A DNA stretch of 64,000 nt from Ampullaceana balthica. Taxonomy: Eukaryota; Mollusca; Gastropoda; Lymnaeidae. Positions 11,096 to 22,482 of this stretch are shown here, piece after piece; the stretch's first letter is position 1; every line of letters begins with the position of its first letter. The position numbers were made by a program, and so were the translations under genes. The stretch is taken from the NCBI GenBank assembly GCA_944989445.1, contig CALYLW010001087.1, positions 1 through 64,000 of the forward strand, in the 5' to 3' direction. The notes under the pieces were generated by a model. The model saw only the letters and a program-made list of their open reading frames with translations. It was not told the DNA's origin and ran no database searches.

Positions 11096-12200
11096 GTTCA
11101 CCGATTTCACCTGTTTTCATAGAAAATTTTTATTTTCTTCTTTTTAGTGCACTTTCTATGTGTAAATAAAAGCGTGTCCTTTTTAAAAAAAGATTTTTTT
11201 ACATTATTTTATTAAAGTTATAATAATTGTGTCCCTCTAGGGTGAATTGAGGCATGGTTCATTGACGCGAGTGATAATAATTTATATAGACAAAAACTAA
11301 AAACTAAAAGTTCATTAATTTAATTACGGTACATTCGATCGATCTGAAATTTTGATACAATGCATTATCATCCACGATCTATATGTGGTAAAATTTTGAT
11401 ATCTCTAGGACCATCAGAAGTGGTTTAATTTTACGTTACAAGATTTGAAGGAAGGATGGATGGATGGATACAACATACAAACAGTGTGACTTAAATAAAA
11501 GCGTGTAATTTGATGTAATGAGGCTCTCAAGCTCTGTCAACTCAAACGCAGACGATATTCCTAGAAGGTGTAATTTCGCAAAAACTTTTTATTTTAAAAT
11601 CCTAATTTATACTTCTTCCAAATCCCTTTGTTCTTGGCTCCAAAGTCAGAATCAGTTTTATTGGCCTCCAAGCAGTTTAGGGCGCGTGCCTTCCATCTCA
11701 TCTCTAAACAAAGAGTCGGGGTTCGTGTTACAAAATTAATGTGGTTTGTCCAGTGGCGTAGCAAGGGTTGGTGCCGTCCAAATCAGGAGGCTCAGCACTT
11801 GACCGAAGAGCCCGCATATTAAATTAAATATAGAACACCCTCTGCTTTAAACACGACGAGGACGGAAAGACATCAATACCCGAAGGCTTAGACTGATATA
11901 TTTTTTTTTAAATCACGATTTGCTATTTTTCTGCGACACAGACTATCATCCTTCCAACACATCGCCTTCGGCCATGTGCGTGCATGTGTTGCGCTCTTGT
12001 CTACACCCTCAGAGCTTGTTTCGTCGTGTAGTTCAATTTACTTTGGCGGGCGATCCAAAACAAATATGATTTAGAAAATCGCACTTGTACTATAGAGTCC
12101 ATCCCGAGGCGATCGTGTATTTCCACTTACCCCGGCTGTAAGTGGTTTCTACAAATTCCACCTCCGACGTCTGAGACCTTTTTCACTCCGAGTGGAATAG
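11096..12200. other. Intergenic, repeat fragments
   Basis: 11310-11460 resembles (on -) the 5' part of the Helitron-like repeats at 24.5, 25.1 and 36.7 kb, sharing the word CTGAAATTTTGATACA. At about 11751 CAGTGGCGTAGCAAGGG looks like a hAT terminus without a partner. The rest is unassigned. It may include the 3' untranslated region of the GPCR gene, which runs leftward from 12565. Confidence 0.4.
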
Positions 12201-12202
12201 TT

Positions 12203-12208
12203 TTTCTC

Positions 12209-12254
<46 letters not shown>

Positions 12255-12281
12255 TCTCTCTCTCATAGCTCATATATATAT

Positions 12282-12320
<39 letters not shown>
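12203..12320. repeat. (CT)n and (AT)n microsatellites
   Basis: CT-rich run with occasional TG at 12203-12264, followed by an AT run to 12320. Confidence 0.95.
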
Positions 12321-12325
<5 letters not shown>

Positions 12326-12564
12326 GAATTTTACATCAGTGACACGAAGTTGAATTGATCGGTTGCAATGCCGAATCCAATCAGAACTTAAAGCGTGACC
12401 AGGCTTAAAGTACTAAATGTATTATTTCGCTGCATTCCTTTGTAAACTGAACAGACTTCCGGTAGTGTCCATAACATTCAAACTTTCGAGTTTAGCCGAT
12501 TCTCGGATATCAAGGAATCGAATTTTAAACAAACAAAGAAACGAATCGAAACCCTAGTTTGCAA

Positions 12565-13098
12565 TCAATTCGTTAATCCGCCATTGATCGCTCCAGCGCT
12601 TTCCACGGTGTTGTGGTTTGTCTCTGTGACTTGGGGCGAAAATTTGCGCAGAAATAACTCCTCTGACGGGGACGGCTGACCAATGACGCAAGCCCCGTGC
12701 AGGAGCGAGTCAGACGATGGGATCCGATGGCTGTACGACGGGGAACGGCTGCACGCGCCACCCCACGTGGCGCTGGATTGTCTCTGAACCGGGGGATCGC
12801 ACAAGCAGCGGAAACAGAAAGTGCAGAGCGACATTTCCAGATTGTCTTTCTGCTGCTGGACGCGCGGGAACACCGGGCTGTCCACCATTTTGACAGGGGA
12901 GGCGACAGCCGACTCCTGTCGCATGCCGAAGATCGACCTGAACAGGCAGATGATCTTCCAGCGGAGCTCCCGTCTGACCAGGAGGTAGACCCACGGGTCG
13001 AGGATTGGGTTGAAAGATGCCAGTCTGGTCATATTGATGTAGGTTTTGTCAATATTGATGTACTTGATGACGTCCGTCTGACATATGATGGTGAACAC
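12565..13098 (-). CDS. Prostaglandin E receptor (EP4)-like GPCR, exon 2 (TM6 end to C-tail)
   Basis: 177 codons plus stop, read leftward from 13098 after acceptor TTCTTCCCAG (AG at 13100-13099). It joins in phase 0 to exon 1 at 17417, giving residues 287-463. It supplies the end of TM6, ECL3 and TM7 with RLASFNPILDPWVYLL: the DPWxY form of NPxxY typical of prostanoid receptors, plus the arginine (residue 311) that binds the prostanoid carboxylate in the family. Helix 8 follows (RRELRWKIICLF). The tail is about 120 residues with a cysteine cluster CTFCFRCLC (possible palmitoylation) and several Ser-rich patches (possible kinase sites). The open frame on the opposite strand over this exon is a shadow. 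Confidence 0.93.
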   Translation of the reverse strand: MFTIICQTDVIKYINIDKTYINMTRLASFNPILDPWVYLLVRRELRWKIICLFRSIFGMRQESAVASPVKMVDSPVFPRVQQQKDNLEMSLCTFCFRCLCDPPVQRQSSATWGGACSRSPSYSHRIPSSDSLLHGACVIGQPSPSEELFLRKFSPQVTETNHNTVESAGAINGGLTN

Positions 13099-16000
13099 CT
13101 GGGAAGAACATTTGAAAGCTTAGAAAAAGGTTGAAAACAGTTTCTAAAAAAAAACAACTGTGCTACAGGAACGACTCAAAATTACCAGCTAAACCCCATG
13201 GCCCTTTGTTTGGCTTAGCCTCGAAAAAATGAAAATTGGACCATCTACTAAACTTACTAAACGATTTAATGCACAAAGGGATGGCAAATTTTAAGTGTAC
13301 TTATTTTGAAATATTATTATTATAATATAAGGTAGATGAGCTAAAATGGAAACGATTTCAATCTAGGAAATACGCTTTGGATATATTTTTAACCAAGAAA
13401 ATGTGATTCATAACAGTACTTTCGGTTAAATAAATTAGCACTTTCTGGAAAATATTGTCTAACGTTTTATAGTTGGTTTTTTTAAATTCTTTAATCTTCA
13501 TCTTTTAAGTCCTTCCTCTTTTAAATATATAGATAGCTTTATACCAGCTGTTGAAATTTCTCAAAACTTAACATAATGGTGCTCTTTATAAAAACACAGC
13601 TTTGATTTAAATGTACACTTTACTTAGCAGAAGAGAATCAATCGCCGTATTTTATTATCACAATTTACTTTTGGCCATTCTTTATAACCCACAAGGTTTC
13701 TGCCCTTTTTTTTTAATAATTATTTTTATAAACACTTTGCTTTGTTTCATTACACTCCCCTTATTCCACCTCTCACTGTCACTTAAACCGATTTCACAGT
13801 ATTTCATATTTGTTTCGCTACTGACATCAGTAAATGTTTACTGATGCGTTGTTTCAACCTGACTTTCCCTCTTTAGATCAAACCAGAGAGTCTGAACATA
13901 ACTCAGTCATCCATTGCATGTCTCAACCAATGTCATCACGGGTGAACTCCCTAATGTGAAGCCTACGCATACTTTAAAAATTTATTATAATTTGTATATC
14001 CAAGTCCCACATGGGCCGTTTGAAGACCGTGCACGTGCGAGGCTAAGACGCCCCTGGTTTTTAGAATATGACGCAGGCATTTGGTTATAGGCTATTCTAA
14101 ATTAACAAAACTTGGGGTTTAATTAAATTATTTCGGGAACAAGTAAAACTAACATCTTCTCGTTTTTGCATGGACACAATGCAGTGCAAAAGGTGTTTAA
14201 AAAAAACTTCATTCATTGCAATGAGATTAGTGGGAATTTACACAACCACTTCAACTTGAAAACCTTCCGCCGACACGTTTTAATATAAAGAATAATTAAT
14301 ATAAGTTGAGAAAGAATTTTCAGGTTAGAGAAGTATGACAAATAGAAAGGAAATACACGAATGACATCATTAATAGGTTGTAAACCATCTATTGTAGTGT
14401 TTATTTTTCTTAATTAATAATAGTTAGTTATTAAATATAGCCAATGAATGTTTACATTTTATTACATTAAATTTAGACCTGTAGCGGGAACGTATAAGTA
14501 TTTAAATGTGCGATAATGTTTTAGAGAAACAATGCAAATGTTTGTTTTCTCTTACTTCAATTGAAGTTTGTCAAATCAATCTAATATGCTGCGTATATTT
14601 CTATGCGTGTGTCTCCCCATCGAAAGGCGCGCAAAAAGGCGCCCGAAAGGCGCGCAAAAAGGCGCCCAAAATTATATAATAAATAAATTTTTCGCCGTAA
14701 AAAATATTATTTTACGTCATTGTTTTAGCACAGAACGTCAATTACCGAAACAACGCACGAACTATGCGTGTGTGTGAGCCTTAGCCTTAGCAGGCTTTTA
14801 CACTAGTATACATATAATCTCATAACTGTAGTGTAGGGTTACTGAACAAAAAAAGTAATAAAGTTATTTAAACGAGTAAACTGGACTGACCGCCCACGTC
14901 TTGCTTACCTACGGCCACCCACACAACAATTTCGGGGATACAAGTGTATCACATCCTCCCATCCGGGTTATACTACTTAACAATACCTTAATGTACATCT
15001 TTTAATTTCCCCGTCATGCATTTCACCACCAATAATTCATCATGCCAAGATTTAACGATTCAATCACGACTCAGTAATCATACGTTACTTGACATCCATT
15101 AGCCGTGTTTGCCCTCCCCATAAACTGACACACCGCCGCCTCCTCGCACCTGTGGAATGTCGTATCAGGGCCGATGTTAAGTGCCGATTGAAATATGTAT
15201 GTCAAGGTCGTCAGTTTGGAGTCCGAATTTCGAAAGCCGGGTCACACGTAAATAATTTATGCAACACACTTTCACACACTTGATCGGAACATCTCCAAAC
15301 TTTCTTTGTTCTACCCGACACCTATTTTTCTTTATGAATCGATTGACTCAGACTAGGGGACAATACAATATTAACAGCGCGTTTTAAATCAAACAATTTA
15401 AGACCCACTGTTTGATTTATTGCTATTCAATAAGAGTGTGAAGACACAAAACTATAAATATTAAAACTAAAAATTTCATTTTAAATATAAATTAATAATA
15501 CATTTTGGTGAAAACTATTTAACATAGTCAATGTCTTCCCTGTTTTTAAATGAATTTTCTTAGCACGCCACAAACTAGCTCACAGCGCCACCTGGGGTAT
15601 ACAAGCCCGGAACCGTGAGAAGCTCTAAGTGACACCGAAATTTTATATTAAAATACAAGACATTTTTTTAAAAATGAAACTCACTGTCGGCAAATCTTTT
15701 TGCTTTATTCTGGTAGCTTGCTTTGTCAAATATTTATGCAAGTTTCGATTGAGTTAGAGTCTAAATTAATAATTTTGTTTAAAAAAATATTCAAATACAC
15801 TGTTGAAACTGGCTGTTTTAAAAAAATATGCCCTGAAAAAGTAACATGGATGGTTGCGTTCTTTCAACGTAAACAATAATAAAACACTTGATATATATAG
15901 AGCTTTAGAAATAGCAGAAACATATTTAGTGAGTATTGCTGAGATTTTCGTGTAACCTGTTATAAGCAAATGTTAACCATTTTCTCCAATAAGTTATGTG

Positions 16001-17416
16001 TAGATGCCAATAGAGATTCACATACCCCGACCAGAGCCCGACTTCTACATTCTCTCTCTCTCTCTCCTCTCTCAATCCAAATACATGTACTGTTTTGGCA
16101 GACGTTAACAAAATAGTCAGTTTCATTATCCCGCCAACCCCTGACGAGCACCGACGTCAGTTTGTGATGTTTAGCGAGCCTCAATCTCAGCTCACGTGAG
16201 ATGACTTTCGTTAGGTACAAGACCGTGGCCAACAACGATACCCGCGTGATAATCAAATAAAAGTACACGTGACTGTACTTTTGGCACTGATGTCTTCATG
16301 TCATCAGCGACTGACTAGGTCAACACAAACAAAGGAAGATAATTCGAGTCCTGTTAAAGACACAAGAATCTTGCTATTTCTCTCTCTCTCTCTCTCCCAC
16401 CCCCACCAGCCCAATACCCGCAAACTATATTTTTATCATTTGTAGCTCATTTAATGAGCCAATAAGAATATTTTGTGTAGTGGGGCCGTGTAGTGGTCAA
16501 GGCGAGACCCAATGTTCATAATTTAATTCAGAATAAAGTTTAAATAATATCGGTGTGTCTCCCCAACCTACAAACGTACTCTTTAAAAGAATTGTCATAT
16601 GTACTGTAACCCTCAACATATATGTATTTTTTTTGGGGCACTCCGTTGCTACATCTTGTCAGACTGTTGCAAAGAGCGCCCTCTTTTGTATGCCCTTTCG
16701 GGTGAAGCCATTATGGGTACTGCCCTTTCGGGCTCTATAATATACAAACTTATTTAAATGTAATAATGGCCTGTTTGTAAATGTGTGATATGCGATCCAG
16801 GTAGATGCAAATCTTAGTTATAAGATTAACTACTAACTTTCGCATTGTTTCTAATACTATTTTGCACATTTAAATACGTATTCGTAAGATTAACAGCACA
16901 AAGATATTATCAAATTAAGTTTAATTAGTTTATTGGCCGTAATTAATAAATAGTTATTATTAATGAGTACAATAAATGTTTTAATAAATGTGGGAAAAAA
17001 GTATAAAAATTATTTCGCTTAACTACCTTTAAATTTCATTTTTCTCTCCCTAGAAAATTCTTTTTAAAAATTATTGTTTAACTACTATTTTGTACTGAGA
17101 TTATAACTGCATAGAACAATACGAGCAAGTCTCCTTTGATGTGTGACTCACGACGGAGAACTGGAACCGTGTGCCATGAGTCTGCATCCGTAGCCTTAGC
17201 TCTTGAGTCTGGCCGGGGGCTAACTCATCAACTATTTTTGCGATAGGCTGCTATCATTGCTAAAAAACAGACTTGGCAATAGAATGTAATACATTTACTT
17301 ATAAGCTACTTTCACTTATTACCCCGACACTGATGAATATTTTTTTAAAAAATAGGCACTTAAATCCCATAACAATACAATATCATTTTACTTTATTTTA
17401 AAAAAAAATAACTTAC
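13099..17416 (-). other. Intron of the EP4-like receptor gene
   Basis: 4.3-kb phase-0 intron with donor ATG|GTAAGT (17416) and acceptor CCCAG (13099). AT-rich, no exon seen. A possible Helitron-type 3' end lies at 14785-14806 (AGCC...GGCT hairpin then CACTAG). GCGC-rich motifs repeat at 14626-14666, and GCCCTTTCGGG occurs twice (16690-16735). Short CT runs lie at 16050 and 16380. Confidence 0.8.
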
Positions 17417-18274
17417 CATTAAAGGTGCGAAACAAACCGTGAAAACTATTGTCACCCCTGTCAACATGGCGACCATGTGGAGCTCCGCGAATCTCTGCGC
17501 CAGGCTGCGGTACCGCTTGATGCCCGGGAACTGGGCCGCGTTTAGGGCCTTCTGACGCCGCCTCAGGGCCATCACAGTGAAAATAACAGCGAGGTTGCAT
17601 AGCACGGTGACGATGATGGCGAGGAGAGAGATAACGGCGTAAATGAAGTTGAAGGCCACGTCCTTGGGGGCTCGGCTCGTCGAATTGAAGAAGCACCACG
17701 TCTTCGGGTGCTGGACCGTGTTTTGTCCGAGCCCCATGAGTGGAAGACAGGCGATCAACACAGACAGCAGCCAGCTGAACAGGATGGCGTACTTGGCGTA
17801 GGACTTGGGGAGTTTGCAGTGGTAGGCGTACGGGTGGCAGAGGGAGATGTAACGCTCGATCGCCATGGCGCAGACGAGCAACATCGTGGCGAAGCCGGCG
17901 AAGATCATCATGAACGAGAAGTAATGGCAGAGGGGAAAGTCGCTCTTGAGAGCGGTCCCCATGGCGTATACGGATATCACCACCGGTGACGTGGCGCACG
18001 TGCCGATCAGATCCGTGAAAGCGAGGCCCGCCATCAGCTTGTAGAACATCGTCCTCTTCTGCTCGGGAGGGGCGGTCGCCATCAAGGTCAAGGCCAGGAC
18101 GTTGCCGATCAGACCGGCGGAGAACATCACACATGGCGTCAACACGTTCCCCTCGACCTCAGGGAGCGCAGGCGATGAGGTCGTGGACACCCCCGTGGCA
18201 TTAAAGACGACGTGGTCCATGGAACGGTTGAATAATACCGTAGTGTTCTCGATAACAGCCATAATTTTTGCCAT
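17417..18274 (-). CDS. Prostaglandin E receptor (EP4)-like GPCR, exon 1 (N terminus to TM6)
   Basis: 286 codons from ATG at 18274, the first ATG after an in-frame TAA. M5 is an alternative start. Family role: a plasma-membrane class A GPCR for a prostanoid-type lipid; vertebrate EP4 couples to Gs/cAMP. Visible features: N-glycosylation sites at N10, N16 and N25; TM1 about 45-68; TM2 with GLAFTDLIGTCATSPVV (83-99); TM3 about 116-139 with C116 for the disulfide; ERY at 140-142 in the DRY position; TM4 about 161-183; and the prostanoid ECL2 signature QHPKTWCF (188-195, C194). TM5 is about 206-236, then a basic loop RRRQKALN, and TM6 from about 265. The third loop is short compared with human EP4. 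EP4 is the best match by motif, but EP2/EP4-like would be safer until a tree is made. Confidence 0.93.
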
Positions 18275-18353
18275 TGGCTCCCGTTAAAACCATTCAAACA
18301 ACGACCACATCGAAAGTATCCGTTCTTGTTTTGCCAGGAATTCCCAGAAGGAT
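18275..18353 (-). other. Probable 5' UTR exon segment of the EP4-like gene
   Basis: On -, ATTGTTTTTAG (AG at 18355-18354) is a plausible splice acceptor 79 nt upstream of the start codon. A further non-coding exon would then lie to the right, which I cannot place. Inference only. Confidence 0.4.
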
Positions 18354-19560
18354 CTAAAAACAATTTAAATGACTCAACATGATACCTCGATGTAGCTGAA
18401 GTCTTAATCCTGTTACCGGTAGACTAGTCACGTTCGCTTCGGCATCCTCGGAAATAACTAGGAAACGAAAACTATCTACCACTGCTGTCCTCTTTTGTTT
18501 ACGACTTGAAATATGATCTCTGGCTTGTATATAACTGCAATGTACCCCAACGCTGCTCGTGTTTCCAAAGGTGTCATGGCCGTACTCTTTCAAGTCTGTG
18601 TTATCCTGCTTGTCTGCAAACATCTTACATCCGTTTTGACGGTTCTGACATAGCTTGGCTTTAATTATGCGTTGCAAAACCGAATGAAGGCTTCTCCATC
18701 TTGATATCATCGAAACGCTCTATGATGTTAATTAACCTCCCATCTGTGAACGATTCGACAGCAATTGTCTGTCCTTTATCTTCTTTTGTCCATCTTGAAA
18801 GAAAAGAGAAAAAAATAATCAAGAAGGTCATTGGAACAGGAAGAAAAATGTGAAGACGATTGAGAAAATGTTTTAAAATGCCTACTTGGCATCTTAAATA
18901 ATAAAATAACTATGGTTTTTGCCTTTCCAATATTTAGGCTTTTATTTAATTGATTATAAACATCTGCGTTTTTTTTAAAGAAACAGTTTACTGATCATGT
19001 TAAATGTTATATAGAAAAAAATCAAAGTACAGTGTATATTGGTTAATGGACAATATAACTTGAATAAGTGAAAAGAGGTTACCGTGTTTGACTTGTTATT
19101 TTAAGCATTTCCTAATGTGAACCATATGCTCTAAAATTAAGGCTAATCGTAAATTTATAAAAAAGTTGAGACAAAAAAAGTGCACGCCTTCTACTTTGTA
19201 TAAATGTCTGTATATATGTAGATATATTTACTTCAATGGCTATAGCAAAACAATACCAGCAGAATTAATATCCCCAACCCCATATCCCCACCCCCCCCCC
19301 AAAAAAAAGTAAATGTATCTACTATAATATGTTTAAAAGATCAACACGTATTTTACAGTATCAAGAAAACAGTAAAGATCTTTGAAAAGTTACATTGGTA
19401 AAGATGAATTCCAGGCTGAGTTTTTGCCCTAATGAACTGATGATGACAAGTGGCTCATGTGCCATGACCGGTGTTAATTAATATATAAACTTACAAATTA
19501 ATATATAAACACATAAATTAATATATAAATATACAAATTAATATATAAACATATAAATCA
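18354..19560. other. Upstream of the receptor gene; no feature resolved
   Basis: 18354-18800 is less AT-rich and could hold the promoter or first exon of the receptor gene, but no TATA box or clear exon is visible. At 19475-19560 ATTAATATATAAAC repeats about four times. Confidence 0.4.
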
Positions 19561-19574
19561 TCAATATACATAAT

Positions 19575-19832
19575 TTGCAGTGTATGTCATGTCTATCTGT
19601 CCGTGACGCTACTAATTGTAGAAAGCATTGCACCAATTTACTGCACCAAAAATAACTCTTTTCGAACGTTCCACATAAAATTGTGCAATATGAAAATAAA
19701 TGAATAAAATAAAAAATAATTAAAATAAATGAAAGTTCTGTATTACATTACTTTTTATTCTGATGTGCATTTTTTCAAAATAAATAGATTTCAGCTGAAA
19801 ACTTCCGTCATTTTTGACGGGTAATACACTAG
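19575..19832 (+). mobile_element. Non-autonomous Helitron (CTAG end), short copy
   Basis: The 3' end shows the rolling-circle layout: palindrome CCGTCATTTTTGACGG (19805-19820), a short spacer, then CTAG (19829-19832) followed by T. The upstream sequence GCACCAAAAATAACTCTTTT is shared with the other Helitrons in the window. The 5' end, near TCTATCTGTCCGTGACG, is approximate. Confidence 0.65.
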
Positions 19833-20043
19833 TTAGTATATAAACATAAACAACAGCCATCAGCTTTCAACTTCAACAACCATGAAAGTATTGCACGCTA
19901 CAGTCGGGAGGAGTCTGTTAACAAATACCAAAGCTATACGACACTGACACAACCCTAAAATTGCAGATTTTCTACTTAACCGTTTGCAAACCGTTTCCTG
20001 ACTTTGATGGAACAAGCTGCAATTGTGTACACGTGCTTTGATG

Positions 20044-22474
20044 CAGTGGTCCCCAACCTGGGGTCCGCGGACCACTATGGTCCGCGGGGATGTGCATGGT
20101 GGTCCGCGAGCAAAGGAACATTAAATTATTTACATTTTTTTAAACTGTGGTGTACTTCTCAAGGGATTGTGCGTCTTTCCATACACCAGATGGAAAAGCT
20201 TGTTACCCGTTTTGGCGGCACCACGTCCACAGAACATCAATGACACATAGCGCAGAGCGGACAACCGCCTACAATCAGTCTTTGCGCTCTGTGTCGCGCT
20301 CTGTGTCAGCGCTCTTATCACGGCGCTTTTGTGTCGGCGCTCTTTTATTAAACCCACTAATTAGATAAATGAGTTAGAAACAGACATCGTTAAAAAGTTT
20401 TCTTGGTAAAAGAAAAAGGCCCAGTGAAGAGAGTGAAGAAGAGCCTTTAACATCCAAAAAACATAAAACTCGTACAAGACAATACCATGGGTCCTACTTG
20501 AAATATGGATTTATTGAGACAGTTGACTCCAACATACCAACACCACTCTGCATACTTTGCGGTGATCGGCTTTCTAATGAGGCGATGAAACTTCAAAACT
20601 GCTTCGCCACTTGAACGCCAAGAACCCTGGATTAAAAGATAAGCCCATGGAGTATTTTGAAAGGAAAAAACTGGAACATGAAGGACTGAAGAAATTTCTC
20701 AGGGCCACCACATCAGTAAATGAGAACGCACTGAGAGCTTCATATTTAGTGGCTAATCGCATTGCTAAGGCTAATAAGCCATTCACTATCGGTGAAGAAT
20801 TAATCTTGCCCTCTGCAAAAGACATTTGCCGTGAACTTCTAGGAGAGGCTGCTGTTAAAAAGATAGCTCATATGCCATTGTCGGCTACTACTGTAGCTAG
20901 GCGCATTGAGGAAATAGCCGAAGATATTGAGATACAATTGTTGGAGAGGATTAATTCCTCACAGTGGTACGCACTCCAGGTTGACGAATCTACAGACATC
21001 GACAACAAGGCAAAATTACTTGTTTATGTGAGATATATTCATCATGAGGATGTACATGAGGATTTGTTATGTGCTCAATCTTTGTCAACCAACACCACGG
21101 GAGCTGAACTGTTCAAGTCATTGGATGGTTATATGTCAGGACACCTAAAATGGTCATTTTGTGTCGGCATCTGCACAGATGGAGCTGCTGCCATGACCGG
21201 ACGACTGTCTGGTTTAACAGCTCGGATTAAGGTGGTTGCACCTGTGTGTGAACCTACGCATTGTATCATTCACAGGGAAATGTTGGCAAGCCGAAAAATG
21301 TCACCAGAATTTAACAGTGTATTGATTGATGTCGTTACAGTTATTAACCACATCAAGGCACACGCCCTTAACTCACGCCTGTTTGAGCAGCTTTGTGAGG
21401 AGATGGACGCAGAGCACAGATGCCTCCTTTTGTACACAGAAATAAGATGGTTGTCCAGAGGAAAATCGCTAAACAGAGTATTTGAATTACGAGAGCCATT
21501 GCAAAGATTTCTCTCAGAAAAGAAGTCACCACTGGCAGCAGATTTCAGTGACAAGGTATGGGTCGCAAAACTTGCTTACCTGTGTGACATATTCAGCCAG
21601 CTCAATGAACTCAATCTGTCTCTTCTGGGGAAAATGACAACTGTTTTCAAGTTGGTTGACAAAGTAGCTGCATTTAAAGCCAAACTGGAGTTGTGGGAAC
21701 GGCGAGTGAACAAAGGCATTTTTGGATATGTTTCAAACATTAGCGGGGATACTAGGCGAGAATAAGCCTGAACACTCTTTGTCACAGTTGATGCATGATC
21801 ACCTGTCTTTGCTTTTAAAAGAGTTTGAGCGCTACTTCCCAACCACAAAAGACCCAAGAACTGGTAGGGAATGGATTCGTGACCCATTTGTCAACAAACC
21901 AGGCGAATCTAGCATGACTCTGCAAGAGGAAGTTACACTGCTCGAGATTGCAAATGACGTCGCCTTAAAACTACGTTCGAGAAAACAACTCTTCCAGTCT
22001 TCTGGATTAAAGTCATGGCGGAATATCCTGAGATTGCCACCAAAGCAATTAAATCCCTATTGCCATTTCCGACATCTTATCTGTGTGAAGCGGGGTTTTC
22101 TGCAGTGACAGCAACGAAGACAAAACAACGGAATAAAATGGACATAAGCAGCACACTTCGTGTGTCATTGTCTCCCATTACACCCAGATGGAACCGTCTC
22201 GTTGCAGAAAAACAAGCTCAGGGTTCTCATTGATTTAACATTCTAGTAAATTAAAATATTAAATAATGTTTAATTCATTTTTTGTGTAACTGTATTTTAT
22301 TTTGAATGCCTTTAAGTACAATCAAATTAAAACTATAAAATCAAAACAATAAAATCAAAACAATCTTAAATACCTGTATAAACTATCAACCCACCCATAA
22401 CAAGGTTAGTGGGCCACGGTAAAATTATCCAACTTTTAGTGGTCCGCGGCGTTACAAAAGGTTGGGGACCACTG
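20044..22474 (+). mobile_element. hAT-superfamily DNA transposon, complete ends
   Basis: 2431 bp bounded by perfect 16-bp inverted repeats, CAGTGGTCCCCAACCT (20044-20059) and its complement (22459-22474). It is flanked by identical 8-bp target duplications CTTTGATG (20036-20043 and 22475-22482). Subterminal GTCCGCGG motifs repeat at both ends. It carries one transposase gene, now frameshifted. Intact ends and target duplication suggest fairly recent insertion; it could only move if a related transposase acts in trans. Confidence 0.95.
20420..22233 (+). pseudogene. hAT transposase (ZBED5/SCAND3-like), frameshifted
   Basis: The N-terminal part (about 20420-20590) encodes a zinc-finger-like segment with SYLKYGFIETVDSN, PLCILCGDRLSNEAM and, after a 1-nt shift near 20595, LRHLNAKNPGLKDKPMEYF. 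The expected His after RHL is Asn here (KNP for KHP), so a zinc ligand is lost. The catalytic body shows ALQVDESTDI (first Asp), GICTDGAAAMTG (second Asp), THCIIHRE and EIRWLSRG (conserved Trp). A second 1-nt shift lies near 21722 and a third near 21980. The C-terminal dimerisation region has SYLCEAGFSAV (catalytic Glu) and ends at TGA 22231-22233. Three shifts in otherwise well-preserved sequence indicate recent decay. The family was domesticated in vertebrates as ZBED5-like genes, but the TIRs show that this is a transposon copy. Confidence 0.92.
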
Positions 22475-22482
22475 CTTTGATG

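Noticed and set aside
12697..13134. 145-codon frame on + over the receptor exon
   Set aside because: Antisense shadow of a strongly supported GPCR exon in GC-rich sequence.
17388..18134. 248-codon frame on - in another phase of receptor exon 1
   Set aside because: Arg/His/Asp-rich out-of-phase translation of the GPCR exon; the in-phase reading has seven-TM motifs.
20130..20368. Short frames in the left part of the hAT element
   Set aside because: They lie in the subterminal non-coding region before the transposase and show no family similarity.
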